Source: Siphonodentalium dalli
Taxonomy: Eukaryota; Mollusca; Scaphopoda; Gadilida; Siphonodentaliidae
Assembly (NCBI GenBank): GCA_032622095.1
Contig: CP136069.1
Location: 33,206,194-33,270,193 of the forward strand
Direction of reading: 5' to 3'
DNA: 64,000 bases
The translations under genes and the position numbers were made by a program. Positions 10,702 through 22,842 of this stretch are shown here, in pieces. Every line of letters begins with the position of its first letter. Position 1 is the first letter of the stretch. The notes under the pieces are model-generated. The model saw only the letters and a list, made by a program, of their open reading frames with translations, was not told the origin of the DNA and did no database searches.

Positions 10702-12898
10702 TGGAAAACTTTATAACTATGGCAATGTGGTTTGGTAACACCAATAAGATATTAAATGCAGGACGAGACAGTCTATTTAGACCCAGAGTCGGAATATAAA
10801 TCGGAATCACAATCATGTTATACTTATTCAAATAACTAATACAAAACAATAATATACCTCCCCGATGGTAAGATGGCATTTCGCTATAAATATGCAACAT
10901 GCTTATTTCCTCACTGGTCATATCGTGAGCTTTCTTTGCGACTTGAAATAGTTTAATACTTTGAATGGTATAGTTACATTATATGTGAAAATTTTGGATT
11001 ACGTTATATAGTCTTTTGTCATGTAGAGTCATGTTAAAATATATAGTTATGTGTTAAATTAAACGTTTAACGTTTTAAAAGAAAGTAAGATGCGCCTTTA
11101 AATTCTGGTATAAACATATTCAGGTCAATGGTAAACTTAAATAACCAAGGTTTTAATGATGTTCAAAGTAGCTATTACTGTTATGGCACTAAGAGATATT
11201 ATTTAGAGTAACGGTAACTCCAGAACAATTCATACAAGCGGCTGTTCGAAAAAACAGCTGATGCCTTAAACAAATAATTAACTGCGCTTCATTTTCATTG
11301 GCTAAGACAGCGCGTGGCGGGAATATTGACAGTTCCCCCGTTAGCCGAACACGGCAAGTAATCTCATAGGTCGCATTGAAGGTCACAGTGGAGAAATAAA
11401 CAATGTCATATCACAGGCCACACCAATACGGTCACCCGGTAAAATCATTACCGTGTCAACAATACATTGAAAACAATCACGTGTTTACGTAACGATTAAT
11501 ACTTCATCGGCATTGAGAAAATGCAAATAAATAAGCAAATTGGTTATATGAATAACAACTAATAATAGTGTTGTAACTAGTCAGGGTTTCAAAAACTAAA
11601 CTTTCATTGTCACACTAAGGAAGTTGGATTGTCGAAATACTGAGTTTTGATATGCAGCACTCTTAACTTAACATAGAAAATGTTGCTTGAATAACATGCC
11701 ACTTTGCTATTTGGCATTTCATTTGTTTAATTGAGTTGTTACAGAAACTAATGATATAATTGTAAACGAGCTCCTGAAAGTAATATTCAGTGTGGCCGAG
11801 AGCGAACAGTTAATTTTACTGGCCTCATGTACATTCTTGGTAAATGTTATTAGGGGTCGGTTCATGGTTATCGCGTGACCATTTCAGCGGAGTGCGGACA
11901 GTACATTCAAGTGAAGTACTACTTTGGGGTCGGTTCAAGGTTATCAAGTGGAATCAAGGAGGTCATGAGACGAATAAGCCATAAACACCATATCGCAATG
12001 CACAAGAATTACACCTGTTTTATATCAGCTGATAAATTTCTCAGTAATATTTAATAAAATTTGAGTACTCTGTTCGTTTTAAGTGATATTACAGTAAGTT
12101 TTGCTCCAGTATTAATTCTGTTACTTTGTTACCATTTGATCCATGTAACTGATAATGGAGTTTAATAAACAAATTGGGTACCATAAGATCTACTGGCTGA
12201 AGAAATTATGTAGCCGATACTCTGTTGGAACAGTTAATATAGAAACACAAAAGTATCACATTAGTCAATATTTAAAACACAGTCCATGTTACCATGTAAC
12301 ATGTATAGCTTGATAATCCAACTGTAACCCAGTTTTAATTCTTGTAACTCCCAGACACCAGACAAGAGTACCAGCAAAGTCCAAGGCATGAGCAAGGGAA
12401 GCCATGGGCACATCATACTCAGGTCAAGGCCAACTGGAACACCTGCATACTGTCAGGAACTCAGATATATTAGATTTTTACTTACATGTAGATATCACCA
12501 TTATGGTAGATCCATATTAATAGTACACGCAGTTGCAATGTAACAACTAAATTAATGAAAAATTTAAGACAACTATCAATTTCAAACACTTATGATGCAA
12601 TGAAATACTAGATATCACAATTTAAAGGTCAAGTATTTAAGGAGCAATTTTTCAATAATTAATATTCAACTGTGTTTTTTTTTTTTTTTAATTTCTCATT
12701 ATAACTGATTATAACAGAAATTTAATATTTGTATAATTGTTTTCCTTTCCAAAGTTTCCTTGTTCGACCAATATTGCTAATACTGTTATACTATAACAGT
12801 CTTCAATGACGAAAAGTAAAAATCAATTTCCTATATTTATCACCATAATTGTGAATACATGTAAATATAATGTGTCCTTGATAGTAGTCTTTTCATGA
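10702..12898 (-). other. Long ORF1-ORF2 spacer of the LINE
   Basis: About 2.2 kb without a convincing coding frame. This is unusual because the two ORFs of this kind of element normally lie close together or overlap. It contains two copies of GGGGTCGGTTCA (about 11853 and 11927) and a run of T (about 12666-12680, an A-run in the LINE's sense). The spacer could be a later insertion, a decayed part of the element, or an unusually long leader. I found no clear terminal repeats that would mark an insertion. Confidence 0.5.
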
Positions 12899-13723
12899 CT
12901 AAGTAGAAGCTGGTTTATGGTATTTTGTCCAAGCTAAGGTGGAATCCTTACGAACTTCAAGGACTACTTTGGTGCCATCCACTCTAATGCGTGTCCTGAG
13001 TTTCCTGTTTTTCCTGAGCTCATATGCCGTATTTGCCAATAATGCTCTCTCGCGCTTCAGAGATGGTGGTAGATCAGTTCGAACGCTCTTTTTTGACTTG
13101 CGTGCTGGACAGTTTTCCTGTTGAAGAGCCCCAAGAATTGCTTGTTTGTCTCTGTCACGGGCACACACTATGATAATAGGGTCTGGTGAAGGTGCACTAC
13201 CCTTTTGCTTCATATTTCTGGATGGCAGTCTATGACAGTACACCAGACGATCAACAATGCCCGTTGCCAGCTGAATATTAAGATTGAGATCCTTGATAAG
13301 AAAAGTATGAATTATCTCATACGGGTCCTCATTATTTAGTTGTGGCACACCATACACAAGCAGATTGTACTTTCGATCGTGTATAAGAAGTTTCATCAGA
13401 TCCTCTGATACATTTTCAAGTTTCGTGTTCAGTTGATTATAGACACTGGGGATTACATTTGTCTCTATATCTTCCACTTTCTCCCCCATCTTGGTGACAT
13501 TTGCTTGGAGAGAAACATGGTCGTCACTGATTGTATTCATTGCAGATTTTATTTCTTCTACCTCTGCTTTGAAACCTTGAAGGTCACTTACAATTTTCTG
13601 AAAGTTATTTATCATAGTTGTGTTCATAGATTGCATACAGGTTAGAACATCTTTCACATTACAGTCATCTCTGTTTAAACTTGTCGAAATCATTTGGGTG
13701 GTACTATCACCTGTAGTCGTCAT
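12899..13723 (-). CDS. LINE ORF1: coiled-coil/RRM nucleic-acid-binding protein
   Basis: 274 residues. Layout matches L1-type ORF1 proteins, which form trimers on LINE RNA and act as chaperones. Residues about 35-115 are a heptad-rich coiled coil (LQANVTKMGEKVEDIE). Residues about 117-200 resemble the RRM-like domain (YNLLVYGVP near 118, CHRLPSRN near 168, IIIVCARDRDKQAIL near 188). The basic C-terminal domain follows (RTDLPPSLKRERALL near 218, then KNRKLRTRIRVDGTKV). ORF1 precedes ORF2 on the same strand, as expected, though separated by an abnormally long spacer. No frameshift or stop is visible. The assignment rests on architecture and motif style, not on a database match. Confidence 0.85.
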   Translation of the reverse strand: MTTTGDSTTQMISTSLNRDDCNVKDVLTCMQSMNTTMINNFQKIVSDLQGFKAEVEEIKSAMNTISDDHVSLQANVTKMGEKVEDIETNVIPSVYNQLNTKLENVSEDLMKLLIHDRKYNLLVYGVPQLNNEDPYEIIHTFLIKDLNLNIQLATGIVDRLVYCHRLPSRNMKQKGSAPSPDPIIIVCARDRDKQAILGALQQENCPARKSKKSVRTDLPPSLKRERALLANTAYELRKNRKLRTRIRVDGTKVVLEVRKDSTLAWTKYHKPAST

Positions 13724-13964
13724 ACTTGTTGACGCACGTGTTTATATTGCGACGAAAATAGGAGAGCTATTCGCACTTCAGCAAATTACACAGTCATATC
13801 GTTGCAAACATATTATTTCATCAAATAACGATTTTACTTGTAATCTTCATCAATTGGATAACGGGTGTATACTGTGTCGCTGGTCCATTTTTGAGGAAAA
13901 TAGCAGTTGATAAACGAACGAAAATTTAATCGAACATGTCACAAGGGAAGTAACTCTCTCAACT

Positions 13965-14585
13965 GGAGTATTTATCCACCAGTTGTCAATCAGTTTTCCC
14001 AGATCAAACCATTAAAACAATTTGATTTGACAGAATTTTAAACATCCGTGTCGTTCTCAATATCCGCGCTATATAAAGGGACCACTGTCGGCCCAGAAAG
14101 ATGTTAACGGCACAGATGAAGATGTGACCAAACGCCGAGCAAATATGCGTATCACTTAAGGAGTTCTGATGAGTTTTCGAGTGTTTTTATGTGCATCGAA
14201 ATATTGTGTGCATATATATTATGAATGTATTTGAATTGAAATTAATTGAACATCCATCTCAGCATTCAGATTTGCGATCTCAAAAAGGTGAATAAATGAT
14301 AACGCGATGCCTTGATCACACGCACGTGAATGCTGCCGTTCGTATGCATGCAGATAATCGGATATTCGTTTAGTATTAACATGCTTGGAGTTTGTATATA
14401 GACAACACAGGTCCCCAGAACAAAATTGACCCCACCCCAATAATACTTAATCTATCTATAGGATTAAGTATTATTGGGGGGTGGGGTAAATTTTTGTTCT
14501 GGGGACCTGTGATAGACCACACATGCCGGACGACACGCTAGGGCGTATCAACGATTTGTTATAATCATGTTTATTTTACAGACTT
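13965..14585. repeat. Long inverted repeat, left arm, inner part
   Basis: The reverse complement matches 16430-17078 nearly throughout. Examples are CCACCAGTTGTC (13976), GTGTCGTTCTCAATATCCGC (14051), GCGTATCACTTAAGGAGTTC (14146), and the stretch around AACATGCTTGGAGTTTGTAT. The arm resumes here after the LINE, and is interrupted again by a hairpin element at 14407-14510 that the other arm lacks. Confidence 0.88.
14407..14510. mobile_element. Small near-perfect hairpin MITE
   Basis: The arms of about 46 bp (14407-14452 and 14462-14510) open ACAGGTCCCCAGAACAAAA and close with its complement, with a loop of under 10 bp. Flanks read ATAGACAAC on the left and ATAGACCAC on the right, a probable 9-bp target-site duplication with one mismatch. 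The matching place in the opposite arm (about 16485-16495) has a single ATAGACCAC-type site and no insert. Confidence 0.85.
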
Positions 14586-16429
14586 TATACACATATATAC
14601 ACACACAACAAACTTACTGCTATTTATAATAAACACTTCCCTGTGGAACATGTGTATACTGCCATGATTATTATGTGCACATGTAAATTACACTATAGTT
14701 TATAACTTTTCTAATTTAGCCCTAGGACCACATATTTACTGGGCATAAATTCACACAAGACTTCATTATGTTATCATATAGGTTGCAAATACTGTAATTG
14801 ATATGTATGTTTAACCGAAATTATTTAGTTTTCGGCTTGTTAAGTTCTAGAATTATTCTTTTTCACTTATTTTGAAAAAAGTAATATCGCTAAGATTTGC
14901 ACACAACAATCTAAATGAAATTGTGCATAAATCTCCATCATCTTGGGAACTATTACATGAGGTCATCTTACGGGATATACATGCGTTTTGGTAGATTCAA
15001 TATTTTAATGTTATCATTCTTAGTTTAACAAGGTCAGAAATGACTCTTGTTTCGATTGATGTTCTGCAGTTATAACCGAACAGTTTGAAAACAAATTCTA
15101 CAACGCCCAGCGTGTTATATGGTAAATTTGTCTTATAACTACATAAGCTTAATAGGAATATTTATTTCTTGTAATGCCACGCGTTATTTCACAAGAGAAC
15201 CGCCAAAAGTAGACAGTACAATTAAAACGACCGCAAAATTTTGATATTATTTCCGACAACCAAGTCATATACAGTCGTTGTGACACGTTGTCACTCAAAA
15301 CAGTCTAATTATCGTTTAATCAAATAGCTTCATAAATTCGTCGAGGTTGATTGGGTAGTGGACCTGTATGCACGCACTGTGCAATTGATCAACCTTTGCA
15401 ACACGTGGCCTTGTTTATTTCGACTGTATCACGAGTTGTTGGTTTCAATTTAAATTCTTTGCACATGTTGAAATATCTTGGTACTTATGGTACTTGGTAC
15501 TTGGTATTATCAGGGCAGTACTACCCGAAGCAATATATCTTAGGAAATATCTAAGAGTTATCATGTACATTTTAGGCACACTATTTATAGGGATTAATTA
15601 TAATATAATTAAGCCTTCTGCGCCCGGTGATTTCATGCGGACTGGCTGTTTTTGCTTTGTTCACAGACGACAGAGATAATTGTTGTGATTATAGCTCCAC
15701 TCGTGCAAAACATTCACGAGACCCGATGATGAGTATAACGTGTCATGCATCGTAAATTTATTTGTCTTCAGGGAGAGTATTTGTTTTGTTGGGGGGTGTC
15801 TCTCAACCTCTGTCACACCATTCAACAGCGAAAAAATGTATACCATAGCACATGATGGCAGTCAGGCGAGCCATTTATAATGATAATTCTTATACAAAAC
15901 ATCGCACGAAAAGATAAATAATTATACGTGCTCTCTATCCGCGAACATACTAGGCTACACCGAATATCACATGTTCTGTTCTTTTAGTCGGGTAATTCAT
16001 CCACTTAGATATAGGGATGTGGCAGTGGTGTGTTGGTGTAACATAACACTTCCCCAGATATATATATATAGCTTCATCTGAGGAAGATACGTTCATTTAT
16101 CAAAACCGCATGGTCTGGTTTGATTTTGTTTAAATATGGTGTTGTAGCTTGGTAAGCTGACTACATGTGCTACATAGACACAATACAGAGGCTCATCGAC
16201 CTCCAGATAAGAAGGCACATACTTGTGCCACACATAGCACATTGTGCTAATATATATACGGATGTTTAAGGTTAACATAGAATCGTTACAATATTGTCTG
16301 ATGACTCTTAAAAAAGCCAGAATTGCATAATTTGGAGCAATACGATATATGTATATGCGATAAGATGATTCGGTTTCATTGTCGCGTAACGGTCTACTCG
16401 AGTGGGAACGAGTCATAAAGTCTGTAAAA
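14586..16429. other. Spacer of the long inverted repeat
   Basis: About 1.85 kb between the two arms. I recognise no coding sequence. If the arms are transposon termini, this is where a transposase would be expected; none is visible, so the unit would be non-autonomous. Short features only: a TACTTGG triplication near 15478-15505 and a TATATATA run near 16058. Confidence 0.5.
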
Positions 16430-17210
16430 TAAACATGATTATAACAAATCGTTGATACGCCGTAGCGTGTCGTCCGGCATGTGTGGTCTATATACAAACT
16501 CCAAGCATGTTAATACTAAACGAATATCCGATTAGCTGCATGCATACGAACAGCAGCATTCACGTGCGTGTGATCAAGGCATCGCGTTATGATTCATCCA
16601 CCTTTTTGAGATCGCAAATCTGAATGCTGAGATGGATGTTCAATTAATTTCGATTCAAATACATTCATAATATATATGCACACAATATTTCGAATATGTT
16701 ATGGATTCATATTTCAGATGACATTCGCAGTCCAATTGATCAGTCTCAGATACACATAAAACAGCTCGAAAACTCATCAGAACTCCTTAAGTGATACGCA
16801 TATTTACTCGGCGTTTGGTCGTTGCCGTTAACATCTTTCTGGACCGACAGTGGTCCCTTCATATCGCGTGGATATTGAGAACGACACGGATTTTAAAAAT
16901 TCTGTCAAATCCTATGCTTCATTGACAGATTCAACTATATACCGGCATTTGTTTTGGAAACGTGGAAGTCCAGGAACTATACTATTGAATGGATATTCTC
17001 GAAAAAAATCGCCAAAAAACATTGAATGGTTTGATCTGGGAAAACTGACTGACAACTGGTGGCTAAATACTCCTGCATTGTGTGGACATACACATACGAT
17101 GCTCGATGTGTGTTTTACGATGAGAAACAAACATATCCCCATATCATATACGTGAAAATGACTTTCCCATTTCCTCGGCTTTGGCGATACCCTCGGCTTT
17201 GGCGATAACT
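16430..17210. repeat. Long inverted repeat, right arm (uninterrupted)
   Basis: About 780 bp, the reverse complement of 6990-7137 joined to 13965-14585. It holds the empty sites for both later insertions. It also has about 110 bp (16912-17020) absent from the left arm. The outer edge carries two CCTCGGCTTTGGCGATA copies. Arms of this size with an unrelated centre suggest a foldback-type DNA element of about 3.4 kb before the LINE entered. Confidence 0.85.
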
Positions 17211-19479
17211 CTGCGAATTAATATCCAATCGCGGTCATCTTTACACATCACGTGATTGGTATAACGTGGAGAATGATCCTTGGACATATTGTCTTTATTT
17301 TACAACCTACATTTCGTCACGAAGTGCTTTGTCTGACGCAGCTCAACGTCGCCAGTTGAACAGCCATGGTCAGTCTGGGGACATAAGACAAGTTGAAATG
17401 GAAAAAAACACCATCAGACGCTACATGAAATAACTGGATACACAATTCAATATCGAACACAATAGTGTATTTTATGTGGCTCTTCTTGTTCCAACTATGT
17501 CATGTTAAACATACCTATCCTAATAATAAGACAAATGCGTTTCTTAAACAGTATGGTATAGAACCCCCAATGCCCCTTTAATAGCAATGCACGAACAAAC
17601 TGTTACAAGACTCCACATATCTCGGACAAGTCTCTGTTGGCGTACAATTGGTGTTCATGTGAACTATGCTATGTTATACCCACGTATCTCGATATACATA
17701 CACATCATTATTTTGCAAGAGTCCACATATCTCGGTTGATGTCGATAATTGGTGTTTGCGCCAATTCTACAGAAACACTATATGCGTTCCTTGTATCGGA
17801 TTCCTGGTCCGACTCATTGCTAGTGTTACTAGTTGATTGTGTGTTATAAGCTCAAACAATACCAAGGGAAGTATCAGAAACGCATGACTCTTGGACTGTG
17901 CAGATTCTGAATAAGTTATTCCGAAACACCAGACAAGGTAAGTTTATATTTTCAGAACCGACCATTCTCCCCTCCGCTATCCCCCTACCACGAACAGGAG
18001 TCCACTGTAAACTTTATCCGATGATTTTAATCGCGTTGCGCAGGAGACAATTCGAACTGTATTCCTCTGTACACTTTGTATGATGAATTTGAATCGTGTT
18101 ACACTGGAGATAATTTGAACATTAGAGACATTAATGGCCTGAATCTTAGTTTACTCAGCAGTGCTCTCATTTGTCACATGCTGATCTTGCGCTGGAAATG
18201 TAAATAATTTATTTTGACGAACCGCTGTATGCGGAATTCGTATGCCGGGATTACTAAATACTTAATTTAAGTCATAATTCACGATATATGTACCACGATA
18301 TAAAAAGCGCTCGTTCGTGTCCAGCGTATTTATGGTATGGTGCAAATAAAGAGCGTTTGTCTTATTGTTGTGTGGAAAAATTGAAATTAATTACTGTACA
18401 TACACACACTATTAAGTCCATCCCTGAGGATAAGCCAGGTATATGTTTTTGCTCCCTAAAATCATGGGGTTCGTATATAAGCCCACTCCCATTTTATAAC
18501 TTATAGAGGGTGAGTATACATTAACGTCAGGTTGACATTGAATGCAGATGACAAAAATTAATGCAAACCTAATTAATACTACCTGACCCATTGTGTTTCA
18601 CAAAATGCTGATGATCTTATCATCTTAGTGTCGTATTTTAAATATCTATCTAATGTAATAAAACACAAAACACATTATATTCATTGAATAAAATAATACA
18701 CATCATGATTCATATAAAACAACTACATCCGATTTGATAAATGAAAACTGAGAATTTGCATATGGGGTCCTCGGATGTGAGCCCAGTCCCAAGATTTTGT
18801 GTAAAACAAAGGACCCCGACATGGCTTCCGGGCTTACTGGTGTGCGTATACAGTAATGGAACTTTGTTTTAAATCGGTGGCATAAAAGTGAGGTCCATTC
18901 ATAAATTACAAACGCAGGACTGAAAAAAATAATCCAGCCAAATTTATTGTCTCCCACAGATTCTGATCCACCCCTTTCCCCCACGATTTAAACACATGTA
19001 TTGCTTTTGGTCTCAACTTAATGAAGCCAAGAAGTGATTCATCCGATTGAACCCAAATTTAAAGTTGATGTTCGGGGTTCGGTTTTCATCAAGACCAAAT
19101 CTTAGTCCCGGGGATTTGATCAAAACCCCAGGATACATATATGAATTTGAGGGCGCAATTTAAACCAAATATAACCATACTGGAATACACTATTAGTCTT
19201 CAAACGTAATCGTTACTGTTGCTGTGCTGAATGATCGCCGGTTGTCGATCTAACACGTGGTCATCGGCAGCCATCTTGAATAATATTCTTTGCATGACCA
19301 AATTGTTAGACACGCCCTATATCCATCAGATTTCATCAGATTCACCCCAAATGAATCTTCGGGTGACCTCTTGGTGGGATTGGCGCCCATCAGAAATAAT
19401 TTTAGGTCAACTTTCTTTAAGCTACGTTTGAGCTATCATCGTCTGATGATACACTTGCGCTGTAACCCTTTAATGACTG
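17211..19479. other. Intergenic with short direct repeats
   Basis: No gene was recognised. Two weak direct-repeat pairs are visible. One shares CCACATATCTCGG and AATTGGTGTT (about 17613-17655 and 17722-17758). A second is about 60 bp (18004-18058 and 18064-18121), diverged about 30%. A segment with GAGCCCAGTCCCAAGATTTT (18778) resembles one near 18478. Confidence 0.45.
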
Positions 19480-21070
19480 TAGCTTCCTGAATGTTTGCGA
19501 AAACCCTGCGTCAACGCGGAGAATCAATGTCCATAGTTTTTGTGATCGAATTAAAAAAAAATGAAATTTTTTAAGTTTAAAAAAAATAATTATGATTTTT
19601 TGAAAAATTTCAGTGTTATTCCCCCACTATATAACACTATTGGGATAAGTCTATGCACCCAAATAATTCTAATGAGATTCCACACAGAGGTCTTGACATT
19701 ATTCTAAGATGTGTACACTCTGCTAACATAGCTATAACTCATATGGTACTTATAAAGAACGATTATTGTCCAAAACAAATGGCACCGATCCCAAGAAAAT
19801 TATTCCACAGAGCTCTGTGAAAGAGGAATTTTTACAGAGTTCTGTGGAATAATTTTGATTATATTCAGATTACATAGAGGTCTTGAATATTGCTTTGAAA
19901 ATAAGACTGGTATTTGTATTGGCGGTGTCAACAGACATAGATAGGCGGTGCCAATTAGTGCCATAACTTTGGCACCGGTGCTAGCATTTTGCAGGTAACC
20001 CTTGGCGGGAGCTGCGCTGGCGCAACATTAATGACCATGTACCAATGCATTCTATTATATATGCAAGTCGACCATAGATCGCCTCGCATATATAAGAGAA
20101 CGCATTGGCCTAACTGTTCTTTATAATTTATGTTATCAATTGTTCTTACATTCTTTAACAATTGTTATCATTTTTATAATTTTGTCTTACATTCTATAAC
20201 AATTTTTATAATTTTTTCTGATATTTTTTAACAATTTTATCATGTTTTATCCTTTTTTATTACATTATTTATAAATTTTTATCATTTCTCTTACATTCTT
20301 TAACAATTATTATCAGTTTTTATCATTATTACTTGCATACTTTGATCATTTTTTTTTCATTGTTTCTTACATGTTTTAACAATTATACTAAATAATATAA
20401 AATTTGTTAGGCCAATGCATTCTCATAAAAATGCGAGCCAACCTGTGGTCGACTCGCATATATAAGAATAAGAGAATGAATCGGCGCAGGGTTTTCGCAA
20501 AAGTTCAGGAAGCTCCCGTCATGAATGTGTTAACCGATGGCTAAGCATCGGTGCTAACGTTATGGCACCAATTGGCACTGCCTATCTATGTACTGTTGAT
20601 ACTGTCAATTGTGTAATCCTAGTCAAAGCAATTTTCAGCACCTCAATGTAATCAGAATACAATCAAAATTATTCCACAGAACGCTGTAAGAATTCTCTTT
20701 TCCAAAGACATATCCCCAGAGAGATCGTTGAAATTATTTGGTTGGAATCGGTACCATTTTGAGTTTTTTTTTTAAATAAACGCTCTTTATTATGAACGTA
20801 TCATCTATAGCTATGTTAGCAGATTCCACATATTTTAGAATAATTTCAAGACCTCTGCGTGGAATCACCACCAGAATCACGTGGGTGCAGACTTCTCCCA
20901 AGACAGTTATGGAATAGGGGGCATAATACATAATCGTTTTATCATTTCAAATTGTTTACCAAAAATTAAAACAAATTTAAAACTTTAAAAACTTTAAAAA
21001 AAAAAAAATTGTTTTTTAAACTTAAAATTTTTCAATAATCATAATTATTTTTTTCAATCTTTAAATCTTC
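19480..21070. mobile_element. Nested long palindrome (foldback element)
   Basis: Reverse-complement arms of about 480 bp or more (19625-20110 and 20405-20920). Outer A/T-rich ends also pair (TTTAAGTTT, AATAATTATGATT at 19571-19602 and 21012-21055). Inside the arms lie shared blocks such as AAATTATTCCACAGA, GATAGGCGGTGCCAATTAGT and the CCAATGCATTC...TATATGCGAG hairpin of the MITEs at 11 and 1379. The centre (20120-20400) is a degenerate array of TTCTTACATTCTTTAACAAT units. An extra hairpin with 23-bp arms sits at 19797-19856 in the left arm. There is no coding sequence. Confidence 0.82.
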
Positions 21071-21327
21071 AAATCTGGAAATTGACATGTACATCTAACG
21101 GTCTGATCCGACCTAGCGTCGCGGCAACGACATGCCGCGGCGACATTAAGGTGTGTGTCGCTCAATGTGTGGCCAATTAACTTCGCCAATCAACCGGATC
21201 CGCATGATGACCAATATCACTGGGTTAACGTCTCGACAAGCTGTAAAAGTTGTTCTTGTAAATACATGACAGAGAAGCTGATCAAAGAAGTCCGGCAATG
21301 TGAAAGAATTGAAAGAAGAATACCTAA

Positions 21328-22086
21328 CAGGGACGTAGCTACATTGTGGGGGAGGTAATGTTGATCATCTTAGAATGTTCAACTGCAGCCCTTGAACCAG
21401 ACCGAAATGTTCAAGTCATATAGTTTCCATTTGCACTTCCCACCAAATCATATATTGGTTGGAAGTTTCCGACTGCATGAACCTGAACAATTCGAAATGT
21501 TTGGAATATAATCTAACAATTCCTATATATAATGTTAAATAAGTTGTCCAAAAGTAAGGAAATATTCTACTTTCGGTATAAAAACTAATAGAATATTCCA
21601 CAACTTTCAAATATTTTTTTCTTGGACTGAAATCGCATTTACCTAGCTGGAGAATTTCCAGCCACGATTTAAAAAAGCTTGACTTCATGGGTGATAGGGG
21701 GTATGGTGGATCAAACATTCCACACCAACTTTAGCCAAACTTTTCAATGTAGTTGCAAATGCCATGATTGATATAACAATTGTTGCAAAATAAATTTAAA
21801 AAATTCTAACAGTTTGTTTTTCAGCAACCAATAATTTGTGTGATTTAAAAAAAAAAGGTATATAATCCCACATTCGGTTAAATATTTGGATTCAAATTGC
21901 AATCAGTTGGAAATACCCTAATCATAGGAGGCGATATGTTGGAAATGTTCAATATTTGGGGAGTTCGAAAAGCCGATTTGAGACATTCCAACCCATGATG
22001 AGAACGGTGCAAATGAATTTCACGAAGTTGGGAATTTGGTTCTGGTCCAAGGGGAGCAGTTGGCAAATTCTCTAGCTACACCCCTG
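21328..22086. mobile_element. Candidate MITE with CAGGG-type ends
   Basis: The left end CAGGGACGTAGCTACA and the right end (reverse complement CAGGGGTGTAGCTAGAG) are matching terminal repeats of the CAGGG-GTAGCTA type typical of hAT elements. The 8-bp flanks do not match, so the limits are tentative. The interior is non-coding and shares degenerate GGAAATTTCCAA motifs with 22087-22260, 23100-23560 and 53540-54560. Confidence 0.5.
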
Positions 22087-22842
22087 ATTGAAGTAACTGT
22101 CGGGAAATTACCACATATAGGGTGAGGTGCAAATCGAATCTACCACTCTTGGAAATTCTGTCTGGTTCATGGGAGTGATGCATATGGAAATATCTTAGAC
22201 AAGGGAATTCTGGTCTGCAACCGTGGGGAGAGGGGGTCAATTGGCAATTCCCAGTTAAACTTCGCCTGAATTTGTGTATACTGTATGGCATTGTGGATCA
22301 CCAGTAATGTTTTTTGTTGTTATTACACGGCGACATTAAGGCAGGGAGGGGTTCTCAAAATTCAACAGTTGAAATTCCATGCCCGACAATATTAATATCA
22401 GTTGGACATTTCAGACTAAAATTTGGTTCAAATTATTTAATAGTTTGATTTCCTAGGGGTTTCTATACTAGTTATCAATAGTAGCTGTTTTTGGCATTGG
22501 TGTCTCGCGCCGAGCATGCATATGTATTTATCCGATCCACGGGTTTCAGTACGCGAACGTACAGAGCAAAATGTGAGTTATTGCGACAGTCGAACGTTGG
22601 CGATGATGTAGGATGACCAAAAGCTCCTTTGTCTCCGTCCGATGAGTACGCCATAACAAACTATATCATAGAATGAGTTCCAAAATTATGTTCAGAGTTT
22701 ATAAAGGTTGTTTTGCAGAGGATATTATGCATAAGTGGCTTGCCAGAGTCCTCCAATCCCAATGCCAACTTGTATCGTAGTACGCATTGGTCATTCATAC
22801 AAATATATATATTTAAACGATAAATGAATTAAAACACAGTAA
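22087..22842. other. Repeat-derived intergenic sequence
   Basis: The first 180 bp continue the GGAAATT-rich repeat family. The remainder shows no gene or recognisable repeat. Confidence 0.4.

Larger units (their letters stand above)
7138..13964 (-). mobile_element. Full-length LINE retrotransposon
   Basis: Minus-strand non-LTR retrotransposon of about 6.8 kb. Both sides carry the 8-bp sequence GGAGTATT (7130-7137 and 13965-13972). The other arm of the host inverted repeat shows the unoccupied site (near 17064-17078) with one copy, so the insertion limits are well supported. The 3' end is a TTGAA pentanucleotide repeat (7138-7155 read on the minus strand) rather than a plain poly-A, as seen in several CR1/L2-type lineages. 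Order 5' to 3': 5' UTR 13964-13724, ORF1 13723-12899, a long spacer, ORF2 10701-7525, 3' UTR. Both ORFs are open, so this copy may be young. Confidence 0.88.

Noticed and set aside
7284-10797. A 15-base inverted match (CAGAGTCGGAATATA) between the LINE 3' UTR and the region upstream of ORF2
   Set aside because: Short, isolated and not extended on either side, so it is not convincing as terminal repeats of a nested insertion.
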